Positions 41,738 to 51,524 of a stretch of DNA of 64,000 nt are shown one piece after another. How positions within the stretch are numbered: position 1 is the first letter of the stretch; every line of letters starts with the position of its first letter. Made by a program: the position numbers and the translations under genes. The stretch is from an uncultured Collinsella sp. (lineage in GTDB: Bacteria > Actinomycetota > Coriobacteriia > Coriobacteriales > Coriobacteriaceae): positions 1-64,000 of the forward strand of contig CAUBOH010000003.1 in assembly GCA_958437495.1 (NCBI GenBank), given 5' to 3'. The notes beneath the pieces are model-generated. The model was not told the DNA's origin and searched no databases. It saw only the letters and a list, made by a program, of their open reading frames with translations.

Positions 41738-41774
41738 AAAACCACCACAAAGGGGACACCTTTGTGGTGGTTTT
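41738..41774. repeat. REP-like palindrome, type 2
   Basis: Perfect 16-bp arms AAAACCACCACAAAGG and CCTTTGTGGTGGTTTT flank GGACA. It lies between two convergent genes, with T-runs on both strands, and is suitable as a two-way terminator. Confidence 0.85.
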
Positions 41775-42355
41775 TAGGCGAGAAGGTCGGGGAACCAGGT
41801 TGGTTTGGGCTGATTGGGGGTGCGCTCGGCTAGAACCAGCTCCATCCAGCACATGTCGTACCAGCGGCCGAACTTTTGCGCGCAACGGTCGAAGGCGCCC
41901 ACCAGGCGATACCCCATATGAGCATGGAAGTCCTGGCTGTTGTGCGTCAGGTACTCGTCGTCCTTGTCGTGCGGCACGGCGATGAGGGCGCACATGTTGG
42001 TGATGCCCATCGCGATCAGGCATTGCTTGAGCGCGTCATGCAGCTTGCGGCCCAGCCCGCCGTGGCGCACATCACGTGCCAGGTAGATTGACGTCTCGAC
42101 CGACCAGTCATATGCCTCTCGGCTGTTAAGCGGACTCACATAGGCATAGCCTACCGGACGCCCGTCCAGCTCCATCACCAAATACGGATAGCGCTTGAGC
42201 GTACGCTCGATGCGCCCGGCGAACTCCTCAACGCTCGGCACCTCGTATTCGCAGGTAATCGCCGTCTGGCGCACATACGGCTCATAGATGGCAAGCAACG
42301 CCAGCGCGTCATCGGGCGTCGCCAGGCGAATCGTCGGCTCGGACATCTCGGTCAT
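41774..42355 (-). CDS. GNAT-family N-acetyltransferase (Pat/Bar-like)
   Basis: This 193-residue acetyl-CoA-dependent transferase resembles phosphinothricin/methionine-sulfone acetyltransferases. It has the N-terminal IRLATPDDALALLAIYEPYV, the acetyl-CoA loop RHGGLGRKLHDAL and FHAHMGYRLVGAF near the end. Natural substrates of this group are often small amino compounds; none can be named here. AGGG precedes the ATG. It is transcribed away from the threonine aldolase terminator. Confidence 0.87.
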   Translation of the reverse strand: MTEMSEPTIRLATPDDALALLAIYEPYVRQTAITCEYEVPSVEEFAGRIERTLKRYPYLVMELDGRPVGYAYVSPLNSREAYDWSVETSIYLARDVRHGGLGRKLHDALKQCLIAMGITNMCALIAVPHDKDDEYLTHNSQDFHAHMGYRLVGAFDRCAQKFGRWYDMCWMELVLAERTPNQPKPTWFPDLLA

Positions 42356-42370
42356 ACAACCCTTCTCCCC

Positions 42371-42414
42371 AAAAATAAAGGCCGCCCTGCGCCAAGCTCA
42401 GGCGCAGGGCGGCC
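42371..42414 (-). terminator. terminator of the threonine aldolase gene
   Basis: GGCCGCCCTGCGCC and GGCGCAGGGCGGCC form a 14-bp perfect stem, followed on the minus strand by TTTATTTTT. Confidence 0.92.
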
Positions 42415-42432
42415 CCTCGTCATTACATCAGG

Positions 42433-43458
42433 CTACAGGACAGCCGCCAACGCGTCGACGTCCTCCTGCGTCGTGGCCCAGCTGGTGCAAAAACGCACCA
42501 CCGTATGAGTGTCGTCGTACTTTTCCCAGTACTCGATTGCCGCATGCTCGCGAATGCGGGCCATGTCCTCGTTGGGCAGAATCACGAACTGCTGGTTGGT
42601 CGGCGTCTCCAAAAAGAACTGGTAGCCGTGCTCGTGCAGCACGCGGCGCAGCGCCTGAGCGGTCTCAATCGCCTGGCGACCAATCTCAAAATACAGGCCG
42701 TCGGTAAAGAGCGCCTCAAACTGCACGCCCGTCAGGCGGCCCTTGGCAAGCAGCGCGCCGTGCTGCTTAATGCGCGGAATGGGGTGCGCCGGGGCGTGCA
42801 CGCCGCAGAACACCACGGCCTCGCCGCAGAGCGCGCCGCACTTAGTGCCGCCGATGTAGAACACATCGCACAGCTGCGCCAGCTCGGGCAGGGTAATGTC
42901 GCACTCATCGGCCGCCAGCGCATAGGCCAGGCGAGCACCGTCCACAAACAGCGGAATCTCGCGCTTCTGGCACACCGCGTGAATCGCCGCGAGCTCGGCC
43001 TTGGAGTACAGCGTGCCGTACTCGGTCGATAGGCTCACGTACACGGCACCCGGGAACACCGTATGCTCGTAGCTCTCGTTTTCGTAGAACACCTGGATAT
43101 AGTTCTCGAGGTCCTCGGCGTGCATCTTGCCCTCGTAGCCGGGGATGGTGAGCACCTTGTGGCCGCCAAACTCGATGGCGCCCGCCTCGTGGCAGGCGAC
43201 GTGGCCAGTCTCGGCGGCAACGACGCCCTCGCACGGCGCGAGCAGCATGTCGATCACCGTCGCGTTGGCCTGCGTGCCACCCACCAGGAAAAACACGTCG
43301 GCATCGGGGGCCTGACAAGCCTCGCGAATAAGTTGCTTGGCGCGCTCGGTATGCGCATCGGTACCGTAGCCGGGCTGCGGCTCCATATTGGTGTCGACGA
43401 GTGCCTGCAGCACCGCCGGATGTGCGCCGTGGGAATAATCGTTGTTGAACGCGAGCAT
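42433..43458 (-). CDS. threonine aldolase family PLP enzyme
   Basis: This 341-residue PLP enzyme of the beta-eliminating lyase family probably cleaves L-threonine or L-allo-threonine to glycine and acetaldehyde. Landmarks are FNNDYSHGAHPAVL near the start, the substrate-loop FFLVGGTQANA, the PLP-contact Asp in VDGARLAYAL and the Schiff-base Lys in IGGTKCG. Length is typical. It appears monocistronic. Confidence 0.9.
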   Translation of the reverse strand: MLAFNNDYSHGAHPAVLQALVDTNMEPQPGYGTDAHTERAKQLIREACQAPDADVFFLVGGTQANATVIDMLLAPCEGVVAAETGHVACHEAGAIEFGGHKVLTIPGYEGKMHAEDLENYIQVFYENESYEHTVFPGAVYVSLSTEYGTLYSKAELAAIHAVCQKREIPLFVDGARLAYALAADECDITLPELAQLCDVFYIGGTKCGALCGEAVVFCGVHAPAHPIPRIKQHGALLAKGRLTGVQFEALFTDGLYFEIGRQAIETAQALRRVLHEHGYQFFLETPTNQQFVILPNEDMARIREHAAIEYWEKYDDTHTVVRFCTSWATTQEDVDALAAVL

Positions 43459-43503
43459 GGCAATCCTCTCTTACCGGGTATCGGCCAGATGATTCAAACG
43501 GGG

Positions 43504-44367
43504 CTATTGTACGCCGTTGGGATAGGCAATGCGCGCGGTAAGACACTCAAGTGCCAGCACCAGAGCAAAACCGCAGCTCACGTCAGTCAAAAAGTGCGCA
43601 CCGATCACGATACGGCCAAAGGCGACGAGCGCCGCGACCACAGCCGCCGTCCAAAAGACCACGCGGCGGCGCGACGGCTTTTCCTTAAAGGCCGCCGCGG
43701 GAAGCCCGGCGAGCATGAGGCCAATAGCCGCGTGCGCCGTGTGTCCGCTCGCAAACGACTTAAAGCCGTCCTTGGCTACACCGGCGGCAATATAGGCCCA
43801 CTTGTCGGAGTTACCGATCGCCCACCACGGCTGAAACTCGAGCCCCTGCGTCACCTCGATCACGCGCATTCGCGGGCGCGACCACAGCGGCTTGACGATC
43901 ACGTTGAGGATGATGGCCTGGGCGACCCACACGGCAAGCACCATGAGCGCCCAGCGCGTGAGCTCGTCGGGCTCGGTCGCGCGCGTGAGGCGATTGACGA
44001 TAAGGTTGGCGACAATGACCAGCACAAACGTCAGCACCAACTGAGCCGCGATGAGTTTACCGCCAACCCGCAGCGATCCAATGATCTCGTAGCCGACCAG
44101 GCCCACGTTGACGAGAATGCCGAGCACGGCGAGCCATTTGCTCCCCCTGGAGTCGGGACGCACCGCGCGCACGAGCATAACGCCCGCGACGCTCGCCGTC
44201 AGCTCAAACGGCAGCTCGCCGGCGGCCTCGATAAAGCGGCCGTACATGCTGGACGAGTTGAACAGCATGCTCGAGATTTGGTAATCGAAAAAGGTGCCCA
44301 CGCCCAGGCAAAGGGCAAGGATAACCGCTATAGCAGCGGCGTCTTTCTTATAGATGTACCCAAACAT
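43504..44367 (-). CDS. PAP2-superfamily membrane phosphatase
   Basis: This 287-residue protein has about six membrane helices and the three-part acid-phosphatase signature: KPLWSRPRMR (Lys/Arg), SFASGHTAHA (catalytic His region) and GRIVIGAHFLTDV (second His and Asp). Relatives remove phosphate from lipid phosphates or undecaprenyl pyrophosphate. Extra helices precede the motif region. The gene lies between threonine aldolase and mfd, all on one strand with short gaps. The precise lipid substrate is unknown. Confidence 0.88.
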   Translation of the reverse strand: MFGYIYKKDAAAIAVILALCLGVGTFFDYQISSMLFNSSSMYGRFIEAAGELPFELTASVAGVMLVRAVRPDSRGSKWLAVLGILVNVGLVGYEIIGSLRVGGKLIAAQLVLTFVLVIVANLIVNRLTRATEPDELTRWALMVLAVWVAQAIILNVIVKPLWSRPRMRVIEVTQGLEFQPWWAIGNSDKWAYIAAGVAKDGFKSFASGHTAHAAIGLMLAGLPAAAFKEKPSRRRVVFWTAAVVAALVAFGRIVIGAHFLTDVSCGFALVLALECLTARIAYPNGVQ

Positions 44368-44423
44368 GCTTTCCTTTCGATGGAACCAGATTGCCCAAAT
44401 GGAGCGTTTACGGCGTCGACCCG

Positions 44424-47400
44424 TTAATCATCGTCGGACGCACCGAGCTGCTGCAACAGCATGAGTGCCGCGGCCACGGGGCCGGTACCGTCGTTGGCGT
44501 CGAGACCGCGACCCAGGCCGCTGCCCGCGCCGGCGCCCGCCTTGTAGGGCACCGACAGCTTGCGGCTCTTGGGGAAGTTCACCGCGCCATAGCGAGTCTT
44601 AAGCTCATAGGCCACCTTCTTGGGCACGTCGACGCCCAAAAACGTGATGCGTCCGCCGCTGAGCGTGACACTCTCGAGCCCCAGGCGCTCGCCGCGAATG
44701 CGGATGCGCGCGCGATTGAACAGGTTAAGCCCCGCCAACGGCAGCTCACCATGCGCGGCCTCGGTCTCTTCCTGCACCTCGTCGATGCTCTCCAGGTCCT
44801 CGGCCGCTGCGAGCTTACGGTACACCAGCACGCGCTGATCCACCGCCGGCAGGTACTCCTCGGACAAAAAGTAGTCGGCCGGCAGGTTAATACCCACGCT
44901 CGCCGCCTCAACGCCGGCATCGTCATCGCCGCGTGCCTCGGCCACGGCCTGGCCCAGCATCTGCGTAAACAGGTCAAAGCCCACGCTCGACAGGTTGCCG
45001 TGCTGCTCGGCGCCCATAAGCGAGCCGGCACCGCGAATCTCCAGGTCGCGCATGGCGATGCGCATGCCGCTGCCTAGGTCCTGGAACTCGGACAGTGCGG
45101 TCAGGCGCGCCGTGGCCTCCTCGGTGAGCGGCAGCTCGCCCGGGAACATAAAGTACGCGTAGGCCTGCGTGGCCGAGCGACCCACACGGCCCTTGAGCTG
45201 GTAGAGCTGCGCCAGGCCCAGGCGCTGCGAATCCTCGATGATGAGCGTGTTGGCGGTCGCGTTATCGATGCCGCTCTCCACGATGGTCGTGGCGATGAGC
45301 ACGTCGATCTTTTTGGTCGCGAACTCAATCATCACGTCCTCGACCTCGCGCGGGCTCATCTTACCGTGCGCCACGCCCACACGCGCCTCGGGCGCGGCCT
45401 CGTGCACGCGCGCCACGGCGTCGTCGATGGTCTTGACACGGTTGGATACGTAGTACACCTGACCGCCGCGGCCCACCTCCAGGCGAATCGCCGCGCTCAC
45501 CACATCGGGGTCGTACTCCCCCACGTGCACGATCACGGGACGACGCCCGGTCGGCGGCGTGGTGATCAGGCTCATGTCGCGCACGCCGCTCGTGGCCATC
45601 TGCATGGTACGCGGGATGGGCGTAGCCGAAAGCGTGAGCACGTCAATCTGCTCGCGCAGGTTCTTGAGCTGCTCCTTGTGCTGCACGCCAAAGCGCTGTT
45701 CCTCGTCGATGATCACCAGGCCCAGGTTCTTGGGGTTCACATCGGCCGAAAGCAGACGGTGCGTGCCGATGAGCACATCAATCGTGCCCTCGGCAAACGC
45801 CTTAAGCGCACGCTTTTGCTGCGCCGGGGTGCGGAAGCGGCTGAGCACTTCGACCTCCAGGCCAAACGGGGCAAAGCGCTCAAAGAACGTCTCGTAGTGC
45901 TGCTGGGCCAGAATGGTCGTGGGGCAGAGCACCATGACCTGGCGGCCGGAGTCCACGCACTTAAAGGCCGCGCGCAGGGCGACCTCGGTCTTGCCAAAGC
46001 CCACATCGCCGCACAGCAGGCGGTCCATGGGCTTGGGCGCCTCCATGTCGGCCTTAATGTCAGCGATGGCCTCCAGCTGGTCGCGCGTCTCGTCGTAAGG
46101 AAAGCTCTGCTCCATCTCGATCTGCTCGGGCGTGTCGGGCGGGCAGGCGATACCGGTAATTGAAGAGCGGCGCGTATACAGATCGACCAGGTCAAACGCC
46201 AGCTTTTTGGCGTTCTTGCGCGCCTTATTGGTGGCACGCGTCCAGTCGGCGGTGTTGAGCCTGGTCAGGCGCGGCTTGTCGCCGTCGGGGCCAACATAGC
46301 GCGTGATGCGGTCGACCTGCTCCAACGGCACGTAGAGCTTGTCGCCGTCGGCATATTCCAGCAAAAAGTAGTCGCGCTCCTTGCCGCCCACTTCCTGGCG
46401 CGCGATCTCGCTAAAGAGCGCGATGCCGTGAGTGGCGTGCACCACGTAGTCGCCCGGCTTAAACGGGAAGGTGATCTGCGTAATGTCCACCTTGCGGCGG
46501 CTGCGCGCGCGGTTGGCGTCCATGCGGGCGTTGAGGTCGGCGATTGAGAACACGGCCAAATTGGCGTCGGGGACCACCACGCCCTGCGGTAGGGCAGCAT
46601 CCACAAAGGTCACGCGCCCGCGCGAGATGGTGGGCACGGCGGCACCGGCGGCAGCCTGGGCGGCACCCGCCTCGAGCGAGCGGGCGTTGAGCGCATCGGC
46701 GCGGCGCTCGCGAATGGAAGCATGGGCCTCCTGGCGGGCGGCGCGATCGGCAGAATCTGCCGCTGCCACGCGCACGTGGTCGCCGATGGCGCCGGCGTTT
46801 TCGGGTGCCGCGGTCAGCGACTCCTCAAACGTAATGCCTTCGTCGCCAAAGGTGAGCTCCATCGACTCGCGCGCACCGCGGTCGGGAATGGCAAACACGC
46901 AGGCATAGCGCTTGCCCACGACTTCCTGAATGCGCGTCATAAAGCGATTGTCCGAGCCCGCGATGGCCGGCTGCTCAATCTTGAGCTCGGCCGTCACCGC
47001 ACCGCCGGCACGGATGAGGCTTACGTAGTTCAAGCGTTGCTGAGCACCAAAGTCGAGCTGCTGGGCACGCACGTACAGGCCATCTAGGCGATCGACCCCC
47101 GCCTCGCCGGCACGCGCCTCGATATCCTCGTAGGCACGCAGGCAATCGTCGAACAGCGAGCGCGGCTCGGACAGCACCACGAGCGCCTTGCCACTCACGT
47201 GCGACAGTGGGCTCACGGTTTGGCCGTACATCACCGGCAAAAAGCGGTCGAGCTCGGGCGTGACGATGCGCGCATCCACCATCTCGAGCAACGCCGCCAG
47301 TTTGCTGTCGTCCTGGCTGGCGCGATAGAGCGCCACATGCATGTTGTGGACGGCCTCATCGGTGAGCGCCAGCTCACGGCAAGGGAAGATCTCGATGCTG

Positions 47401-48056
47401 TCTTCGTTGCCGATGGTCTGCCCCGTAGAGCTCACCATGCGACGGATGCGGTCGATCTCGTCGCCAAAAAACTCAATGCGCACGGGCGCTTTTTCCTGCG
47501 CGGGGAACACCTCGACGGTGTCGCCGTGCACGCGGAACAGGCCGGGCGCGTCGGCGGCGCCGGCATTGGTGTAGCCCATGCCCACCAGGCGCTGCGGTAC
47601 CTCGTCAAAGGGAATCTCCTCGCCCACCGCAAAAGTAGTGGACTCCCAGTAGCGGCTCTCGACTGGCGGCACGCAACGCAGCAGTGCACGGGCCGAGGCG
47701 ACCATGATGCAGTTGTCCCCGCGCACGATGCGCCCGAGCGCCTCGCAGCGCTGGGCAACCACGGCATCGTCAGGCGCCTGCTCGCGCCACGGATAGTCCT
47801 TGCGCTCGGGAAAACGGCACACGTGCGCCAGGCCCACATAAGCAGCAAGGCTGCGCGCGGCGCGATCGGCCGCGTCCTCGCCGCTCACAATGTAGACCGT
47901 GGGGCGCGGACGGCGCGCAAACTGGGCTGCCGCCATAAGCGTGCGACCCGATTGCGACACGGCCAGCGTCACGTCCTCGCCGGCATCGAGTCCGGCCTCG
48001 ACAGTCTGCAGCGCCTCGGCAGTGTAGAGCTGCGCGGCTATACGGTGAATGAGCAT
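44424..48056 (-). CDS. mfd: transcription-repair coupling factor
   Basis: This 1210-residue ATPase removes stalled RNA polymerase and recruits UvrA. The N-terminal UvrB-like region, the RNA-polymerase-interacting domain (FKPGDYVVHATHGIALF), the helicase motor with Walker A (LCGDVGFGKTE) and DEEQ (IDEEQRFGV), and the C-terminal regulatory TRCF domain are present in the standard order. The start is ATG 48056, with GGAGGA upstream. There is a slightly long Ala-rich insert near residues 440-480. Length is normal. Confidence 0.97.
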   Translation of the reverse strand: MLIHRIAAQLYTAEALQTVEAGLDAGEDVTLAVSQSGRTLMAAAQFARRPRPTVYIVSGEDAADRAARSLAAYVGLAHVCRFPERKDYPWREQAPDDAVVAQRCEALGRIVRGDNCIMVASARALLRCVPPVESRYWESTTFAVGEEIPFDEVPQRLVGMGYTNAGAADAPGLFRVHGDTVEVFPAQEKAPVRIEFFGDEIDRIRRMVSSTGQTIGNEDSIEIFPCRELALTDEAVHNMHVALYRASQDDSKLAALLEMVDARIVTPELDRFLPVMYGQTVSPLSHVSGKALVVLSEPRSLFDDCLRAYEDIEARAGEAGVDRLDGLYVRAQQLDFGAQQRLNYVSLIRAGGAVTAELKIEQPAIAGSDNRFMTRIQEVVGKRYACVFAIPDRGARESMELTFGDEGITFEESLTAAPENAGAIGDHVRVAAADSADRAARQEAHASIRERRADALNARSLEAGAAQAAAGAAVPTISRGRVTFVDAALPQGVVVPDANLAVFSIADLNARMDANRARSRRKVDITQITFPFKPGDYVVHATHGIALFSEIARQEVGGKERDYFLLEYADGDKLYVPLEQVDRITRYVGPDGDKPRLTRLNTADWTRATNKARKNAKKLAFDLVDLYTRRSSITGIACPPDTPEQIEMEQSFPYDETRDQLEAIADIKADMEAPKPMDRLLCGDVGFGKTEVALRAAFKCVDSGRQVMVLCPTTILAQQHYETFFERFAPFGLEVEVLSRFRTPAQQKRALKAFAEGTIDVLIGTHRLLSADVNPKNLGLVIIDEEQRFGVQHKEQLKNLREQIDVLTLSATPIPRTMQMATSGVRDMSLITTPPTGRRPVIVHVGEYDPDVVSAAIRLEVGRGGQVYYVSNRVKTIDDAVARVHEAAPEARVGVAHGKMSPREVEDVMIEFATKKIDVLIATTIVESGIDNATANTLIIEDSQRLGLAQLYQLKGRVGRSATQAYAYFMFPGELPLTEEATARLTALSEFQDLGSGMRIAMRDLEIRGAGSLMGAEQHGNLSSVGFDLFTQMLGQAVAEARGDDDAGVEAASVGINLPADYFLSEEYLPAVDQRVLVYRKLAAAEDLESIDEVQEETEAAHGELPLAGLNLFNRARIRIRGERLGLESVTLSGGRITFLGVDVPKKVAYELKTRYGAVNFPKSRKLSVPYKAGAGAGSGLGRGLDANDGTGPVAAALMLLQQLGASDDD

Positions 48057-48317
48057 GCTGTTCCTCCGGCATCGCAACGCCAAAAGCCCGCCGGGGCAAG
48101 CTCAGCGGGTCGTTCATCAAAGTTCATTAACGTTTATGGTACCGCACGGCCCCGTGACCAAAAGCCAAAGCGACATCATGCCAAATGTTGCCCACAACGG
48201 TCGCGCCAACACGTTTTACCAGCTTATTAACCCGCCATACACTCTGTTCTTTGTTACCTTTCAACACTGATTCGCACCGCAGCGCCCCCTAGCGGACATT
48301 TCGAGCTGCAAAGCGCC

Positions 48318-48370
48318 TATAATTGACGATATTTACGCATCCAATGCTGTTTTTGAGAGAGGGGGGGGGG
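48318..48370 (+). promoter_or_regulatory. promoter and ten-G tract before the first FHA gene
   Basis: TATAAT (48318-48323) is a perfect -10. Then GAGAGA and ten consecutive G (48361-48370) lie nine bases before the ATG at 48380, where the ribosome-binding site should be. The G-run is long enough to slip in replication, which would change spacing and translation. The rest of the gap 48057-48317 shows nothing supported. Confidence 0.6.
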
Positions 48371-48379
48371 TAAAAACAA

Positions 48380-49336
48380 ATGGCTGACACTCCATCTTGT
48401 GCACTGTACGCCGGGCTTAAGTCACTCGGTCGCATCAACAACGGTAACGCCGCGCAAATTCTCATGGCCGGCAACGCCCGTTACGGTGGACGCCTCATCT
48501 CCGAACGCTTGACGGTCCCGTCGTTTATCTCACGCGAAATCGTTCACACCAAACCCGGTGACCTTCCCGAGCCGCTGTTTGCGCCCTTTGAACAAAGTGC
48601 ACGCCAGATACTCAACCTCATCATGCAAAACCGAGGCTCCGACCCCCAATCGCTGAGCAAGGTCGCTAAACGCTATATGGAGTCGTGCGTCCCAAACATG
48701 CAGGATGCCCTTACCAATTGCGGCGTCGACGGCATGCTCTTTAGAAACGGCGTCGAGCGCATCGAGACCACTGACGATAGTGACATTAAAGATCGCCTCT
48801 ACATCCATCTGATCTTTTTTATCGTTACCGGCTGCCTTGGCGACCCCGCCCGCGCCTTCGAGTACACCGAGTCCTTTGTGTCCGACCAGATGCTCTCGAC
48901 GCTTGGCACGGTCGAGACGACCGTCACCTCATTTTTCTCGACAACCGCGCGCCCCACGGGAGACATTCGCCTGGGGCTGCTGCGCGTCGTGGGCAACTCG
49001 GCGCGACCGCCGCTGCGTCCCCTTACCACGAACCCGGTGGGCAGCATTATCGGGTCGCTGACTGGCGACGCGAACGCCATCACCGACGTCGATTCCGATG
49101 TCTCGCGCCAGCACCTGCGCATTTGGTTCCAAGACGGACGCTGGCTTGCGCAGGGCCTCGACTCCACCAACGGATCGTTTTTGATCTCGGGCGTCGACCG
49201 CTGCCGGCAGCCTATCGAGCTGCCTCGACGCGACCGCCCCGCCAACTTTACCAACACCCCCGTCGAGATTCACAACGGAGACACGCTTTGCTTGGGCGCC
49301 ACAACGCGTTTTTTGGTCATTCGCATCACAGACTAG
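48380..49336 (+). CDS. FHA-domain protein 1
   Basis: This 318-residue soluble protein has an unrecognised helical N-terminal domain (about residues 1-200) and a C-terminal FHA domain (about 220-318), which reads phosphothreonine. FHA landmarks are IIGSLTGDANAI, SRQHLRIWF, LDSTNGSFLI and NGDTLCLG. It is paralogous over its full length with FHA protein 2, and the two flank the kinase gene, so it is a likely reader of that kinase's products. The ATG follows a ten-G tract. A strong terminator-like hairpin follows the gene. Confidence 0.88.
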   Translation: MADTPSCALYAGLKSLGRINNGNAAQILMAGNARYGGRLISERLTVPSFISREIVHTKPGDLPEPLFAPFEQSARQILNLIMQNRGSDPQSLSKVAKRYMESCVPNMQDALTNCGVDGMLFRNGVERIETTDDSDIKDRLYIHLIFFIVTGCLGDPARAFEYTESFVSDQMLSTLGTVETTVTSFFSTTARPTGDIRLGLLRVVGNSARPPLRPLTTNPVGSIIGSLTGDANAITDVDSDVSRQHLRIWFQDGRWLAQGLDSTNGSFLISGVDRCRQPIELPRRDRPANFTNTPVEIHNGDTLCLGATTRFLVIRITD

Positions 49337-49361
49337 CCTGCCCACACATCTTCGACGCACA

Positions 49362-49406
49362 AAGTGCCGTTATTTGCATCAACCCCTGCAAATAACGGCA
49401 CTTTTC
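49362..49406 (+). terminator. hairpin terminator after FHA gene 1
   Basis: The 17-bp perfect stem AAGTGCCGTTATTTGCA and its complement is followed by TTTTC. Confidence 0.88.
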
Positions 49407-49479
49407 AATTAAGGCAACGGTTGCGCTACCTTTTCACTAACATTATTGCTATGCACTTTTTTCTCGAAAGGATCGCCCC

Positions 49480-51489
49480 GTGACGTACGACACGGACATG
49501 GATATCATCGCGTTGTCTCCCTTTGAACCAAACGCCATGTTTGCGACCACCGAAGACTCCGATACCATTCGCCGCTTTACCACCCTGCTGGATTGCGGGG
49601 CAGTCGGCGGCGGCTCCCACCATCTTCGCAAGGTCGCCAACACCGAGGGCGAGACCTTTGCGCTCAAGACGCTGTGGCCCCTCAGCGGCTGTGATGAAAA
49701 CGGCTCCGCTGTCAGCCCCTCGGGCATCAAGACGCTCACCGAGGAGTATCGCAATCTTGCAGTCGTGTCACCGTTGGGCGGCTTTCCCAAAACCTATGGC
49801 TACGGTTATGCCGGCAACACGCCGGTCATCCTTATGGAATGGATTGAAGGCCTGCCCCTTCGCGATGCCGCGGCAGAGTTAACCGACCCCGCCGAGGGCG
49901 GCCACATTCCCGCAAACACCGTCGCCGCAATCGGAAAACGCCTGGGAGAGATCCTCCTGGGTGTCCAAAAGCTCGATGCGCCGTTTGTGCACCGTGATAT
50001 CTCCTTGCGCAACATCATCATTCGCACAACGCGCCGGCCCCTTGCCCAGCAGATTGCACACTGCAGTTTTGACCTTTGCCTGGTCGATCTGGGCAGCTCG
50101 AGCATCAAGCGCTCAGACCCCTCGTTTACCATGTCCACCGGCATCTGGCGCAACGGCACCCCCGAGTTCGCCCCACCCGAGATGCTCTCCAACGACATCC
50201 CCGAGCTGGCGCCGCTGCGCACGTCGCCCAGCATCGATACATACGAGCTCTGCAGCGTGCTCTACACGCTCTATGCCGGCCACACGCCATATCGCCTAAA
50301 CGAGCATATGGACCAGTCGCCCTACCTGTACAAGATCGAGCACGAGCCCGAGCTGCTCGAGGCGCGCTTACCCGGCGACCAAAAGCTTGTCGATGTCATC
50401 ATGAGTGGCATCCATAACGAACAGTCCCAGCGCGCGCCGCTGTCTACGATTGTCGGCAAAATCGATGCCTGGATTAAGGACATCGATTTTGAGCCGCGCA
50501 CGCCGCTGCCCGCACCTGTCGACTTTAGCCAGCAACCAAAGGCTTCCGGCTCCGACAAGGCTCAGAGGCGCCACCCGGTCATCTCGCGTCGCACTGCGCT
50601 CGCGCTCGGCGGAAGCTGCGTTGCCGGCATCGCAGCTTCCGCTATTGCCACGGGGTGCTGGGGGCTTATCGACCTGGCGCACGGCATCAAGCTGTCACTC
50701 GACGATTACACCTGGGAAGAACTCGCCCTGATCTCCCGCAAAATCCAAGAGACCTCTTCCAACAAAAAGGCGCTCGCGATTGCCGAAACCTACCACCTGG
50801 TAAACAGCAAGCAGTCGCTCGAAAACGAGAACACCAAGACCGTCAGGCTTTCCGATGGGACCAAGGCACAAGTCCAGATCGTGGGCTTTAAGGCAGACAC
50901 GCTCACCGATGACGGACTCCCTGCGGGCATCACCTTTATGTTCCGCACCCCCATCGCCATGCGCGCCGTAAATGACAGCGCTGCGACGGGTGGCTGGGAG
51001 CAATCGTCGCTCCGCGAATGGCTGGCGGGCGAGGGCATGGCTACGCTGCCCGACGATCTCCGTAATCAGATCCGCTCGGTGCGAAAGCTCACCAACAACA
51101 TCGGCGTCACCAAAGACGCCTCCAGCATCACCGCCACCGATGACAAGCTGTGGCTGCCGTCCATGAGCGAGCTGTGCGGCTACCAGGCGCCCGAAACGTT
51201 CGCAGAAGGCTGCGAGTACCTTTCTACCCTTTACAGCGGAGAAGGCGAGCAGTACCAGCTCTATCGCGAGCAGAGCGTAAGCGGTCTGACCACCAACGAC
51301 GCCATGATCCGAACCGTCGCCGGCAAAAAGATCTGCTACTGGGAGCGCACCCCCAGCGCCGACTGCAGCGAGGGCGCCAACTCGACGTACTTTAACCGCG
51401 TTGGAAAAGACGGCGACGTGTTTAGCTGGGCAACGCCCGGAAACAAACCGGACAAAAATACCTATGTCCTACCCGGCTTTTGCATCTAA
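49480..51489 (+). CDS. membrane serine/threonine protein kinase with extracellular DUF6273-like domain
   Basis: This 669-residue protein has a cytoplasmic kinase (about residues 35-335), a membrane helix (about 373-395) and an extracellular part (about 400-669). Kinase residues visible are Lys63 (ALKTLW), the HRD loop HRDISLRN (171-178) and DLG (203-205) in place of DFG. The glycine loop is unusual (GAVGGGS). The extracellular region contains GWEQSSLREWLAG and LWLPSMSELCGY, typical of DUF6273 modules. The start is GTG 49480, with GAAAGGA upstream; ATG 49498 is possible. It lies between two FHA paralogues, suggesting a local phosphorylation circuit that senses an outside signal. Confidence 0.88.
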   Translation: MTYDTDMDIIALSPFEPNAMFATTEDSDTIRRFTTLLDCGAVGGGSHHLRKVANTEGETFALKTLWPLSGCDENGSAVSPSGIKTLTEEYRNLAVVSPLGGFPKTYGYGYAGNTPVILMEWIEGLPLRDAAAELTDPAEGGHIPANTVAAIGKRLGEILLGVQKLDAPFVHRDISLRNIIIRTTRRPLAQQIAHCSFDLCLVDLGSSSIKRSDPSFTMSTGIWRNGTPEFAPPEMLSNDIPELAPLRTSPSIDTYELCSVLYTLYAGHTPYRLNEHMDQSPYLYKIEHEPELLEARLPGDQKLVDVIMSGIHNEQSQRAPLSTIVGKIDAWIKDIDFEPRTPLPAPVDFSQQPKASGSDKAQRRHPVISRRTALALGGSCVAGIAASAIATGCWGLIDLAHGIKLSLDDYTWEELALISRKIQETSSNKKALAIAETYHLVNSKQSLENENTKTVRLSDGTKAQVQIVGFKADTLTDDGLPAGITFMFRTPIAMRAVNDSAATGGWEQSSLREWLAGEGMATLPDDLRNQIRSVRKLTNNIGVTKDASSITATDDKLWLPSMSELCGYQAPETFAEGCEYLSTLYSGEGEQYQLYREQSVSGLTTNDAMIRTVAGKKICYWERTPSADCSEGANSTYFNRVGKDGDVFSWATPGNKPDKNTYVLPGFCI

Positions 51490-51524
51490 CACCTTCCCCG
51501 GACACTAGAAAGGAGTCTCACACC

